A stretch of 64,000 nucleotides of DNA from Vibrio sp. qd031. Its GTDB lineage: Bacteria; Pseudomonadota; Gammaproteobacteria; Enterobacterales; Vibrionaceae. The translations under genes were made by a program, and so were the position numbers. Location: the NCBI RefSeq assembly GCF_002100145.1, contig NZ_JXQD01000024.1, positions 374,094 through 438,093 of the forward strand, given 5' to 3'. This document shows positions 56,206-64,000 of this stretch, piece by piece; the first letter of the stretch is position 1; every line of letters starts with the position of its first letter. Below the pieces are notes generated by a model. That model made no database searches. It saw only the letters and a program-made list of their open reading frames with translations, and was not told the DNA's origin.

Positions 56206-57156
56206 CTAAAACTTAACCAGAGCTGAGCCCCAGGTGAATCCACCACCAAAGGCTTCGAGCAACAGTGTTTGGCCACGTTGTATACGCCCATCACGAACCG
56301 CTTCATCTAAAGCTGTTGGGACTGTTGCCGCTGAAGTATTGCCATGCTTATCAAGCGTGATCACAACTTGATCCAGTGGCATTGCCAATTTTTTTGCTGT
56401 GGCGGTAATAATGCGTAAATTTGCTTGGTGAGGCACTAGCCAATCTAAATCGCTTTTTTCCATGTTATTGGCTTTTAGCGTATCGTTGACCAAGCGCGAC
56501 AATTGCGTCACTGCGACTTTAAATACTTCGTTGCCTGTCATGTGTAGCCAAGTATCAAACTCACCACCACGAACTGGCATTTCTAAACTGAGAAGATCAC
56601 CAAATTTGCCATCCGCACCTAAATGGGTCGACAAAATGCCTGGTTCTTCGCTCGCGCCAACAATCACGGCGCCTGCACCATCACCAAACAAAATCACAGT
56701 AGAGCGATCAAGTTGGTCACAGGTTTTTGATAAGGTATCTGCACCGATCACCAGGACGTTTTTGCACTGCCCACTTTTAATGTGCTGGTCGGCGACGGAA
56801 AGTGCGTAGACAAATCCCGTACACGCGGCAGCCATATCGAAGGCACCACATCCCGAAATTTCAAGCTTGGCTTGTACCTGACAAGCCGACGATGGAAATG
56901 CGTGGGTACTACTGGTGGTCGCAACGATGATCAGATCAATCTCATCTTTAGAGATGCCTGCCATGTCAATTGCGTTTTTTGCCGCAATGTATCCCATATC
57001 GGCAACAGACTCATCTTCTGCCGCTATACGCCTCTCTTTGATACCTGTTCGTGCAACGATCCACTCGTCGCTAGTATCAACCATCTTTTCCAAATCTGCA
57101 TTTGTACGCACTGTTGATGGCAGGTAACTGCCAGTGCCTAATATTTTGCTATACAT
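56206..57156 (-). CDS. fabH: 3-oxoacyl-ACP synthase III
   Basis: The 316-residue enzyme starts fatty-acid synthesis by joining acetyl-CoA with malonyl-ACP. The catalytic triad is Cys112 (AACTGF), the His in VPHQANLR and the Asn in KHGNTSAA. It is six bases from plsX, with which it is co-transcribed. Confidence 0.98.
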   Translation of the reverse strand: MYSKILGTGSYLPSTVRTNADLEKMVDTSDEWIVARTGIKERRIAAEDESVADMGYIAAKNAIDMAGISKDEIDLIIVATTSSTHAFPSSACQVQAKLEISGCGAFDMAAACTGFVYALSVADQHIKSGQCKNVLVIGADTLSKTCDQLDRSTVILFGDGAGAVIVGASEEPGILSTHLGADGKFGDLLSLEMPVRGGEFDTWLHMTGNEVFKVAVTQLSRLVNDTLKANNMEKSDLDWLVPHQANLRIITATAKKLAMPLDQVVITLDKHGNTSAATVPTALDEAVRDGRIQRGQTLLLEAFGGGFTWGSALVKF

Positions 57157-57162
57157 GAAGAG

Positions 57163-58206
57163 TTAGTGCCTCTCGAGTAAAACGGTTTCCAAACCGTCAG
57201 AAATACGCTGCGGTATCTGACGTTTGACTTCGTGGACTGCTTCGCCTATCGCGTTGATAATAGCAGTTTTATCGGCGCTTCCATGACTTTTAATCACAAT
57301 GCTGCGCAATCCTAACAAACTTGCGCCATTGTACTGGTCGGGGTTCAGTGCTTTTAGCTCTTTTAATGCAGAAGCAAACAGTATTCTCGCCAACCATTTT
57401 TTAACCGGGTGTCCAAAAAACTGTAGTTTAAGCTTATTCAGAATCAGGTTTGCGATGCCTTCAGAAGTTTTAAGACAAATATTGCCTGCAAAACCATCGC
57501 ACACAATAACGTCCGCTTTATCCAGCAATATTTCATGCCCTTCTATAAAGCCAATGTAGTTAATTGAGGGGGTCTGTTCTAAACGCATTGCGCAAGATTT
57601 TATGGTGTCATTCCCTTTACTTGCTTCTGCGCCAATGTTGAGCAGCGCCACTTTTGGCACTTTGGCTAGGTGTTGCTCTGCCAATGCCGATCCCATGATC
57701 GCGAACTGGTACAGAGTGTCTGAATCAACATCGATATTTGCGCCAAGGTCTAAAAGCCATACAGGCTGACCACTTTGCGTTGGCAGTGCTGACACTAACG
57801 CCGGGCGTTCAATCCCCGGAAGCATTTTAATACCATGTTTGGACAACGCCATCAGTGCACCAGTGTTGCCGCCGCTGACAGCCGCATCGGCTTCACCGCG
57901 TGCAACTAGGTCAATGGTTTCTCGCATCGAACTGCCACGGCTATTTCGTAGTGCTGCAGAGGGTTTGGCGTCATTGGCAATGACATGATCACAATGGTGG
58001 ATTGTTAGGCGTGACAATAACGCGTCTCTATCAATAGAGCGCGGAAGGATGCTAGTTTGGGCGTCGAGTTCAGCGTTGATGGCGCTTTCGCGACCGACAA
58101 GCTGAATATTTAGCTCTGGGAAATGCAACAATGCCTGCACGACGGCAGGCACTGTATAGCTAGGACCGTAGTCCCCGCCCATTGCATCGAGTGCAACGGT
58201 AATCAC
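57163..58206 (-). CDS. plsX: Phosphate acyltransferase PlsX
   Basis: The 347-residue enzyme converts acyl-ACP to acyl-phosphate, the donor for PlsY in phospholipid synthesis. Landmarks are ALDAMGGDYGPSYTVP at the start, SGGNTGALMALSKHGIK, and FIEGHEILLDKADVIVCDGF with GNICLKTSEG. It lies between rpmF and fabH in the conserved order. Confidence 0.97.
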   Translation of the reverse strand: MITVALDAMGGDYGPSYTVPAVVQALLHFPELNIQLVGRESAINAELDAQTSILPRSIDRDALLSRLTIHHCDHVIANDAKPSAALRNSRGSSMRETIDLVARGEADAAVSGGNTGALMALSKHGIKMLPGIERPALVSALPTQSGQPVWLLDLGANIDVDSDTLYQFAIMGSALAEQHLAKVPKVALLNIGAEASKGNDTIKSCAMRLEQTPSINYIGFIEGHEILLDKADVIVCDGFAGNICLKTSEGIANLILNKLKLQFFGHPVKKWLARILFASALKELKALNPDQYNGASLLGLRSIVIKSHGSADKTAIINAIGEAVHEVKRQIPQRISDGLETVLLERH

Positions 58207-58220
58207 TTGTAAAGGTAACC

Positions 58221-58391
58221 TTACTTGTTGACTACCTTTTTGCCACGGTAGTAACCTTCAGCAGTTACGTTGTGACGTAGGTGAGTTTCACCTGAAGTTG
58301 CGTCTACAGATAGTGCTGCTGTAGTTAGCGCATCGTGTGAACGACGCATGCCACGCATAGAACGTGACTTCTTGCTCTTTTGTACGGCCAT
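58221..58391 (-). CDS. rpmF: 50S ribosomal protein L32
   Basis: The 56-residue basic protein begins [20 protein letters not shown] and ends [10 protein letters not shown], the standard form of L32 without zinc-binding cysteines. It lies five bases after yceD and 14 bases before plsX, and is co-transcribed with both in related bacteria. Confidence 0.98.
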   Translation of the reverse strand: MAVQKSKKSRSMRGMRRSHDALTTAALSVDATSGETHLRHNVTAEGYYRGKKVVNK

Positions 58392-58396
58392 TGACC

Positions 58397-58936
58397 CTAC
58401 TCCTTTGTCTGTGCTTTTAAGCTTTTCAAAACTTCGAACGGGTTTGGTTTTTCTTCCTTAAGAACTTCTTCAGGAATTTCACCAAAAACCAAGTTACTTG
58501 AATCTACGCTACAGTCAGAATCATCATGCATTGCCACTTGAGGTAATCCAAGAATGAACTCGTCTTCAACTAGTTGTATGAGATCGCATTCGCCGTATTC
58601 GTTCAGATCTACCAAATCGTACTCTTCCGGCGCTTCCTCTTCACTTTTCTCTCCTTTATTAGGAGTGTAAGTGAACTGGACTTCACACAGATGTGTGAAA
58701 ACCTCATTACAGCGTTGACACTCTAAATCGACTTCGACGTTAGCTTTACCAGAGATAACGACCAGTCGTTGTTCATCCAAATCAAAGGACAATGAGACAT
58801 CTGCTTCGCGTTTTACGCTTTCGACGGACTCGGCCAAACGCTTCAAGAGACTGGCTTGTATGATACCATCATAATCCAATCGCTTTTGAGCTGATTTACC
58901 TGGGTCAACCGTTCGCGGTATTTTTACCTTTTGCAT
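58397..58936 (-). CDS. yceD: YceD (DUF177) protein linked to 23S rRNA maturation
   Basis: The 179-residue acidic protein belongs to the DUF177 family, implicated in 23S rRNA accumulation and membrane lipid synthesis through its link to plsX. It has the paired CxxC-type site [12 protein letters not shown] and the C-terminal [24 protein letters not shown]. It opens the rpmF-plsX-fab operon and is divergent from maf. Confidence 0.95.
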   Translation of the reverse strand: MQKVKIPRTVDPGKSAQKRLDYDGIIQASLLKRLAESVESVKREADVSLSFDLDEQRLVVISGKANVEVDLECQRCNEVFTHLCEVQFTYTPNKGEKSEEEAPEEYDLVDLNEYGECDLIQLVEDEFILGLPQVAMHDDSDCSVDSSNLVFGEIPEEVLKEEKPNPFEVLKSLKAQTKE

Positions 58937-59042
58937 AGGGCGCGAATATTAGCTTTCAATGACTCAATAGTCAAAGGAAAAGGTGAAATAATTAATGAAT
59001 TTTTCACCACCTTAATGACCGAATTAATATAGGAATTACACC

Positions 59043-59639
59043 ATGCCATCTCAACCCGCAGCTTTGCCTATTGTCTTAGCCTCAACCTCGGAATTTAGAC
59101 AATCGCTTATGCGCAAGCTGGACCTCGCATTTACGACCGATTCGCCAGACTGCGACGAAACCCCAATGCACGGTGAGTCCCCACAAGCCTTGGTAGAACG
59201 TTTAGCCATAGGCAAAGCGAAATCACTGGCGATACCGTATCCAAACCACCTTATTATAGGCTCTGATCAAGTATGCGTTATCGACGATGAAATCATCGGC
59301 AAGCCACTGACCAGACAAAAAGCCATTGAACAACTCTCAAAGCAAAGTGGACAACGCATCACCTTTTATACCGGCTTAGCACTGCATAATAGTCAAACTG
59401 ATCTGACCCAAGTTGTTGTAGAACCTTTTATTGTCCATTTTCGCTCATTGACCACAGCGCAAATTGAACGCTACGTTGATATAGAAAACCCTCTTTATTG
59501 CGCGGGCAGTTTTAAAAGTGAAGGTCTGGGTATCGCTTTGTTTGAAAAGCTTGAAGGTGATGACCCAAACTCGTTAATAGGATTACCACTGATAAAACTG
59601 GTGGAGCTACTGAAAAACGAAGGGGTCGACGTGATTTAG
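59043..59639 (+). CDS. yceF: Maf-family nucleotide pyrophosphatase (YceF type)
   Basis: The 198-residue enzyme hydrolyses modified nucleotides; the E. coli YceF subgroup prefers 7-methyl-GTP. The Maf motifs are [15 protein letters not shown], the PDCDET site and [16 protein letters not shown], then [17 protein letters not shown]. It is divergent from yceD, as in E. coli, and convergent with rluC. Confidence 0.95.
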   Translation: MPSQPAALPIVLASTSEFRQSLMRKLDLAFTTDSPDCDETPMHGESPQALVERLAIGKAKSLAIPYPNHLIIGSDQVCVIDDEIIGKPLTRQKAIEQLSKQSGQRITFYTGLALHNSQTDLTQVVVEPFIVHFRSLTTAQIERYVDIENPLYCAGSFKSEGLGIALFEKLEGDDPNSLIGLPLIKLVELLKNEGVDVI

Positions 59640-59650
59640 CATTAAGCACA

Positions 59651-59706
59651 ATTAAAAAGCCCATTAGATAGAAATCAGCGATCGCGTCATTACTGTCTAA
59701 TGGGCC
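59651..59706 (-). terminator. Terminator between yceF and rluC
   Basis: GCCCATTAGA and TCTAATGGGC pair across a 27-base loop. On the minus strand TTTTTAATT follows, so it serves rluC. Confidence 0.6.
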
Positions 59707-59720
59707 AATATATAGGAGAG

Positions 59721-60674
59721 TTAAAGCTGTCGTAACTTCGCTAAGCTTTTTTCAAGCCTTGCTTCTATAGGGGCACTGATTTCCATCCACTCATCATTAG
59801 AAGGATGGCGAAACTTAATGTTTGCGGCATGCAAAAACAGCCTGTCGATGCCAACTGTTTTTGTAAAGGCATCAAATCGAGGGTCGCCATAACGGTCATC
59901 CCAAGCAATGGGATGACCTTTATATTGACAATGCACACGGATTTGGTGAGTACGCCCAGTAACTGGGCTGGCTTGGACCAATGTTGCCTTATCGAAGTTT
60001 TCGAGCACTTTAAAACGAGTATCCGACGGCTTTCCTTTTGGATTTACCCTCACAATACTGTTTACTTCATTTTTGAGCAATGGCGCCGTGACTTGCTTAT
60101 CACTGCGTTTCCATGTGCCCATGACCAATGCAAAATAGTACTTCTGCACGGTTTTCTCACGAAACTGGGCTTGCAAGTGGCGTAGCGCCGAGCGTTTTTT
60201 TGCCACCAGCAAAATACCCGACGTATCTCGGTCAATACGGTGTACAAGCTCTAAGAAACGCGCTTGAGGTCGTAGTGCTCGTAATGCTTCAATTGCACCA
60301 AACTTTAATCCACTGCCCCCATGCACTGCGAGACCGGACGGCTTATTTAGGATCAGCATGTGGTCATCTTCGTGGATGATCTGGCTTTCTAGGTTGGCGA
60401 CCGCATTGAGTTTGGTACTGATCACCGGTTGCTGATCGGTTTTTTCGGTAATGGTGACTGGAGGAATACGAACCACATCGCCAGGTTGCAGTTTGTATTC
60501 CACTTTTATACGCTTTTTATTCACTCGAACTTCGCCTTTGCGCACAATGCGGTACACCACACTCTTGGGCACAGACTTTAGATGGTTACGTAAAAAGTTG
60601 TCGATTCGTTGGCCAGCCATGTCATCATCGATGTCGATTAGCTGCACTTTTGTTCTAATTTCATTCATGAGCAT
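59721..60674 (-). CDS. rluC: 23S rRNA pseudouridine synthase RluC
   Basis: The 317-residue enzyme makes pseudouridines 955, 2504 and 2580 in 23S rRNA (E. coli numbering). An N-terminal S4 RNA-binding domain (MAGQRIDNFLRNHLKSVPK and KGEVRVNKKRIKVEYKLQPG) is followed by the catalytic domain with the nucleophilic Asp in HRIDRDTSGILLVAKK and TGRTHQIRVHCQYKGHPI. It is divergent from rne, the order found in E. coli. The ATG at 60668 is an alternative start two codons in. Confidence 0.97.
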   Translation of the reverse strand: MLMNEIRTKVQLIDIDDDMAGQRIDNFLRNHLKSVPKSVVYRIVRKGEVRVNKKRIKVEYKLQPGDVVRIPPVTITEKTDQQPVISTKLNAVANLESQIIHEDDHMLILNKPSGLAVHGGSGLKFGAIEALRALRPQARFLELVHRIDRDTSGILLVAKKRSALRHLQAQFREKTVQKYYFALVMGTWKRSDKQVTAPLLKNEVNSIVRVNPKGKPSDTRFKVLENFDKATLVQASPVTGRTHQIRVHCQYKGHPIAWDDRYGDPRFDAFTKTVGIDRLFLHAANIKFRHPSNDEWMEISAPIEARLEKSLAKLRQL

Positions 60675-61288
60675 AGTGTAACACCCCGAGAGTGAAGAAA
60701 TCTCTACTTTTGTAAACCGAACACGGCATTTACTTCATCCACAAAATGACTGAACAAAATGTGTATAACTGGTGCGAAAGCTGACTATAACCTTAGAAGT
60801 CGATTTTTCTTACATCACCAACATTGAGCTAAACCCTTGCTTTAACTAGGCTAAGCCTAGCCATCACACCAATAAGTTAACAATAATCTGTGATGGCGAT
60901 TGCTGTGAATGAACAGCCTTGCTATAGTTCACCACTTAAAGTTGAGCATTGATGAATAATCACTCTTTTTGACTCACTTTTTGCCATAAAATTGAAATTT
61001 AGAGTAGCGGTTTTATTGCTTCATGCAGCAAATGGCGTAAGACATCAAGAATAAAACCATCGCCGCAACTACTCCTTGCACCCGATGTGACGTTTACCGA
61101 GAGATCGGGTCACGTTTTACATGCAACATTGTTAGTACCCACATTGAGTACATAAACAGCTTTGCACAAAACGTGACCAACTTCGTGTCCAAGAGCATCC
61201 CTTCCAGCCGTGAGGCTGCATTGTTAACCGTGGGATCGACACCATCAGAGCAAGACTGTGCGGCGCTTAAAAACGAGATAATTACAAA
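60675..61288 (+). promoter_or_regulatory. Promoter and structured leader of rne
   Basis: No gene lies in this 614-base interval. In E. coli the long rne leader folds into hairpins that let RNase E cut its own message. Here a nested stem-loop at 61185-61242 pairs GTGTC with GACAC, ATCCC with GGGAT and AGCC with GGCT around GTGA. A second hairpin near 61086-61124 has TGTGACG and CGTTTTACA arms around ACCGA/TCGGGT. The left 250 bases are AT-rich and probably contain the promoters of rne and rluC. Confidence 0.55.
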
Positions 61289-64000
61289 ATGAAAAGAATG
61301 CTAATAAACGCAACTCAAAAAGAAGAGTTGCGTGTTGCCCTAGTAGATGGGCAAAAGCTTTTTGATCTGGATATTGAAAGCCCAGGTCATGAATCTAAAA
61401 AAGCCAACATCTATAAAGGACGCATCACCCGAATTGAACCAAGTCTAGAAGCCGCATTCGTTGATTACGGTGCTGAAAGACACGGTTTCCTTCCTCTAAA
61501 AGAAATTGCAAAAGATTACTTCCCACAAGGATATACCTACCAAGGCCGACCAAGTATCAAAGAGGTACTTAAAGAAGGCCAAGAGGTTATTGTTCAAGTT
61601 GAGAAAGAAGAACGTGGTAATAAAGGCGCAGCCCTAACGACCTTCATCTCTCTTGCGGGTAGTTACCTAGTTCTAATGCCTAATAACCCTCGTGCTGGCG
61701 GTATTTCTCGCCGTATCGAAGGTGACGAAAGAACCCAACTTAAAGCGGCTTTAAGTACTCTTGAGCTTCCTCAAGGAATGGGTCTTATTGTTCGTACAGC
61801 AGGTGTTGGTAAAAGTGCAGAAGAGCTTGAGTGGGATTTGAACGTTCTGCTTAACCACTGGAACGCAATCAAAGACGCTTCAGACGCGAACCAAGCACCG
61901 TTTTTGATCCACCAAGAAAGCAACGTTATTGTTCGCGCCATTCGTGACTATTTACGTCGTGATATTGGTGAAATTCTTATCGACAGCAACACCATTTTTG
62001 AACGTGCACAAGCGCACATTCAATTGGTGCGCCCTGACTTTATGAATCGCGTCAAAAAATACGACGGTGAAGTGCCACTGTTTAGCCACTATCAAATTGA
62101 AAGCCAAATTGACTCTGCGTTCCAACGCGAAGTTCGTTTGCCATCTGGTGGTTCAATTGTTATTGACCCAACAGAAGCGTTAACCTCTATCGATATTAAC
62201 TCCGCTCGCGCAACCAAAGGCGGCGATATTGAAGAGACTGCACTCAATACTAACTTAGAAGCCGCTGACGAAATTGCGCGTCAATTGCGCCTTCGTGATC
62301 TAGGTGGTCTGGTTGTTATCGACTTTATCGATATGACGCCAGTACGTCACCAGCGTGAAGTAGAAAATCGCCTACGTGATGCAGTTCGTGTTGACCGCGC
62401 ACGTGTTCAAATTGGTCGAATTTCACGTTTTGGTCTGTTAGAGATGTCTCGTCAGCGTCTAAGCCCTTCTTTGGCTGAAGCGAGCCACCATATCTGTCCT
62501 CGTTGTTCAGGTACCGGTGTCGTGCGTGACAATGAGTCACTGGCACTGTCTGTTCTTCGCTTAATTGAAGAAGAAGCTCTAAAAGACAACACCACTCAAG
62601 TAATGGCTGTCGTACCAGTACCTATTGCTTCTTATCTACTCAATGAGAAACGCCGCAGCGTCAATCACATTGAACGTGCGCAAGAAGTGAAGATTACTAT
62701 CGTACCAAATTCAGATATGGAAACGCCTCATTTCGAAGTGATCCGTATCCGTGACGGTGAAGAGCAAAATATCCTTTCTTACCTTGTGCCGAAAAAACTG
62801 GAAGCACTAAAAGAAGCAGAAGCTCGTGAAGCAGGTGAACTCGATCTAGCTCCTAAGAAAATTGAAGAGCCAGCGCTTAAAGGGTTTGCAGCCCCGGCAC
62901 AGAACGCGCCGACACCAGCACCTAAGCCAGCAGCTCCATTGGCGAAAGCCGAAGAGCCTAAAGCCGCGACTCCGGGACTATTTGCCAAACTAGCCAGCGC
63001 AGTATCGTCTTTCTTTGCATCAGCAGAACCTAAAGTTGAAGAGAAGAAAGAAGAAAAAGAAGAGGCAAAACCACGCTCAAACAATCGTCCACGTCGCGAT
63101 AACGACAGACGTCGTGGTCAACGTGACAACCGTCGCAATAAGCCACGCAACAACCGCAAAGATCGTGATGAGAGTCAACGCGATAATGCGCAACGTGATG
63201 ATAAACGCGACGATAAAGCTAAACAACCTCGTCAAGAGAAAGGTCAAAAACCTCGCCAAGAGAAAGGCCAAGATCAGCGCCAAGATAAGAGAAAGCCGCG
63301 TAAAGAACGTGACAACAAACCGAACACTAAAGTTGCTGAGCAAGGCACTCAAATTGCCGAAGAAGCACAGCAAACTACAGCAACGGATGCACGTACTTCA
63401 CAAGTTAAACAGCGTCGTCAAAAACGTCAGCTTAAAAAACGTGTACGTGTTAAAGATCAGCAAGCTAATGCCGACACCCAAAAGCTAGATGCGCAGAACG
63501 CTGCCGTCGAAGCGGAAGTGAAAGCAAATGTTGAAGCGCCAGAAGTTGCTGCAGAAAACGCAACGGAAGAGAAGCCTCAACAACGTCGTAACCGTCGTAC
63601 TCCGCGTCACCTACGTGCAAGCGGACAGCGTCGTCGTCGTGGCCGTGATCGTCGTCCTAATCCGTACCGTTTGCGTAAAGGTGGTGTAATGTCACCAGAA
63701 ATGGCAATGGGTAAAGTATGGCCGAAATACGACCTACGTCCTCGTCGTAAGCCGCGCAACGATAAGCAGAAAAATCAGTCGACTCAAATCTTAGGTGGCT
63801 TTGCTACTCCAGAAATGAGTATGGGCAAAGTGATTATCCTTTCGAAAACAATCGCTAAGGTAGAAGCTCCCGTAATTGAAACTCCTGTAGTAGCGCCGGT
63901 TGTCGACACTGTTACCGCGCCAGTAGCCGAAGCACCAGTAGTAGACACACCCGTTGTTGAAGCTCCGGTTGTTGAAGTCGCCGAGGTTGAAGCTCCAGCC
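61289..64000 (+). CDS. rne: Ribonuclease E (3' end cut by window edge)
   Basis: RNase E is the endonuclease core of the RNA degradosome at the inner membrane. The visible 904 codons include the N-terminal catalytic half. An S1 domain spans about residues 35-120 ([20 protein letters not shown]), catalytic Asp residues lie in [13 protein letters not shown] and VVIDFIDM, and the zinc link is C403 and C406 in CPRCSGTG. Beyond about residue 510 the tail is disordered. A short amphipathic helix, [16 protein letters not shown], is the likely membrane anchor; Arg/Lys/Asn-rich RNA-binding stretches, two [18 protein letters not shown] motifs and a Val/Pro/Ala-rich repeat follow. The ATG has only a weak ribosome site, in line with control through the leader. 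Confidence 0.97.
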   Translation, partial: MKRMLINATQKEELRVALVDGQKLFDLDIESPGHESKKANIYKGRITRIEPSLEAAFVDYGAERHGFLPLKEIAKDYFPQGYTYQGRPSIKEVLKEGQEVIVQVEKEERGNKGAALTTFISLAGSYLVLMPNNPRAGGISRRIEGDERTQLKAALSTLELPQGMGLIVRTAGVGKSAEELEWDLNVLLNHWNAIKDASDANQAPFLIHQESNVIVRAIRDYLRRDIGEILIDSNTIFERAQAHIQLVRPDFMNRVKKYDGEVPLFSHYQIESQIDSAFQREVRLPSGGSIVIDPTEALTSIDINSARATKGGDIEETALNTNLEAADEIARQLRLRDLGGLVVIDFIDMTPVRHQREVENRLRDAVRVDRARVQIGRISRFGLLEMSRQRLSPSLAEASHHICPRCSGTGVVRDNESLALSVLRLIEEEALKDNTTQVMAVVPVPIASYLLNEKRRSVNHIERAQEVKITIVPNSDMETPHFEVIRIRDGEEQNILSYLVPKKLEALKEAEAREAGELDLAPKKIEEPALKGFAAPAQNAPTPAPKPAAPLAKAEEPKAATPGLFAKLASAVSSFFASAEPKVEEKKEEKEEAKPRSNNRPRRDNDRRRGQRDNRRNKPRNNRKDRDESQRDNAQRDDKRDDKAKQPRQEKGQKPRQEKGQDQRQDKRKPRKERDNKPNTKVAEQGTQIAEEAQQTTATDARTSQVKQRRQKRQLKKRVRVKDQQANADTQKLDAQNAAVEAEVKANVEAPEVAAENATEEKPQQRRNRRTPRHLRASGQRRRRGRDRRPNPYRLRKGGVMSPEMAMGKVWPKYDLRPRRKPRNDKQKNQSTQILGGFATPEMSMGKVIILSKTIAKVEAPVIETPVVAPVVDTVTAPVAEAPVVDTPVVEAPVVEVAEVEAPA

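Noticed and set aside
63015..63488. Lysine-rich frames inside the rne tail on both strands
   Set aside because: They are shadows of the Arg/Lys/Glu-rich RNase E tail, which is open and conserved in its own frame from 61289 to the window end.

Overview
The window is a piece of a Vibrio-type gammaproteobacterial chromosome, most likely the larger chromosome. The reasons are the polar-flagellar genes flgA-flgM-flgN with flgP, flgO and flgT (the last three typical of sheathed polar flagella), two CheV proteins, the order yceD-rpmF-plsX-fabH-fabD-fabG-acpP-fabF-pabC-mltG-tmk-holB-tatD, a YnhF-like small protein, and rne at the right edge. The species cannot be named from the sequence alone.

Left part (1-9270), motility and chemotaxis: the 3' part of cheV is cut by the window edge. 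It is followed by flgA, flgM and flgN, then a benE-type transporter with a divergent XRE-cupin regulator set into the flagellar locus, then flgP and flgO divergent from flgT. A decayed HD-GYP gene, a PAS-containing chemoreceptor and tRNA-Arg(CCT) close this part. Sigma-28-like and sigma-54-like promoter matches precede flgM and flgO.

Accessory part (9271-15360): directly downstream of the tRNA lies a dead IS3-family element, then a block of lipoprotein genes on the minus strand that I do not recognise. It contains an imperfect tandem duplication of about 1.65 kb (end of gene C, gene B, gene A). Both copies of A are broken by different lesions and full-length C is broken. Both copies of B are intact, nearly identical at the start, strongly diverged in the middle and 3' part, and identical again at the very end. 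A further lipoprotein gene, D, lies upstream with its own terminator. This is the least explained part of the window.

Middle part (15400-48350): a mosaic of environmental-response and uptake genes. These are a Cache chemoreceptor, a DUF2750 protein, a low-molecular-weight phosphatase, an RND pump remnant, katG, a two-component system, a sodium:solute symporter, hemolysin III, AraC with a divergent GH30 glycosidase, a TAXI-type TRAP transporter, cobalamin adenosyltransferase, AsmA, udk divergent from metG, a second CheV, Mlc, a patatin-like protein preceded by a YnhF-like 29-residue protein, two small outer-membrane proteins, and ptsG. Mlc and PtsG form a known regulatory pair in enteric bacteria.

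Right part (48350-64000): the conserved housekeeping run tatD-holB-tmk-mltG-pabC-(terminator)-fabF-acpP-fabG-fabD-fabH-plsX-rpmF-yceD, all on the minus strand. It is followed by maf on the plus strand, rluC on the minus strand, and the long structured leader and first 904 codons of rne, which runs off the window.
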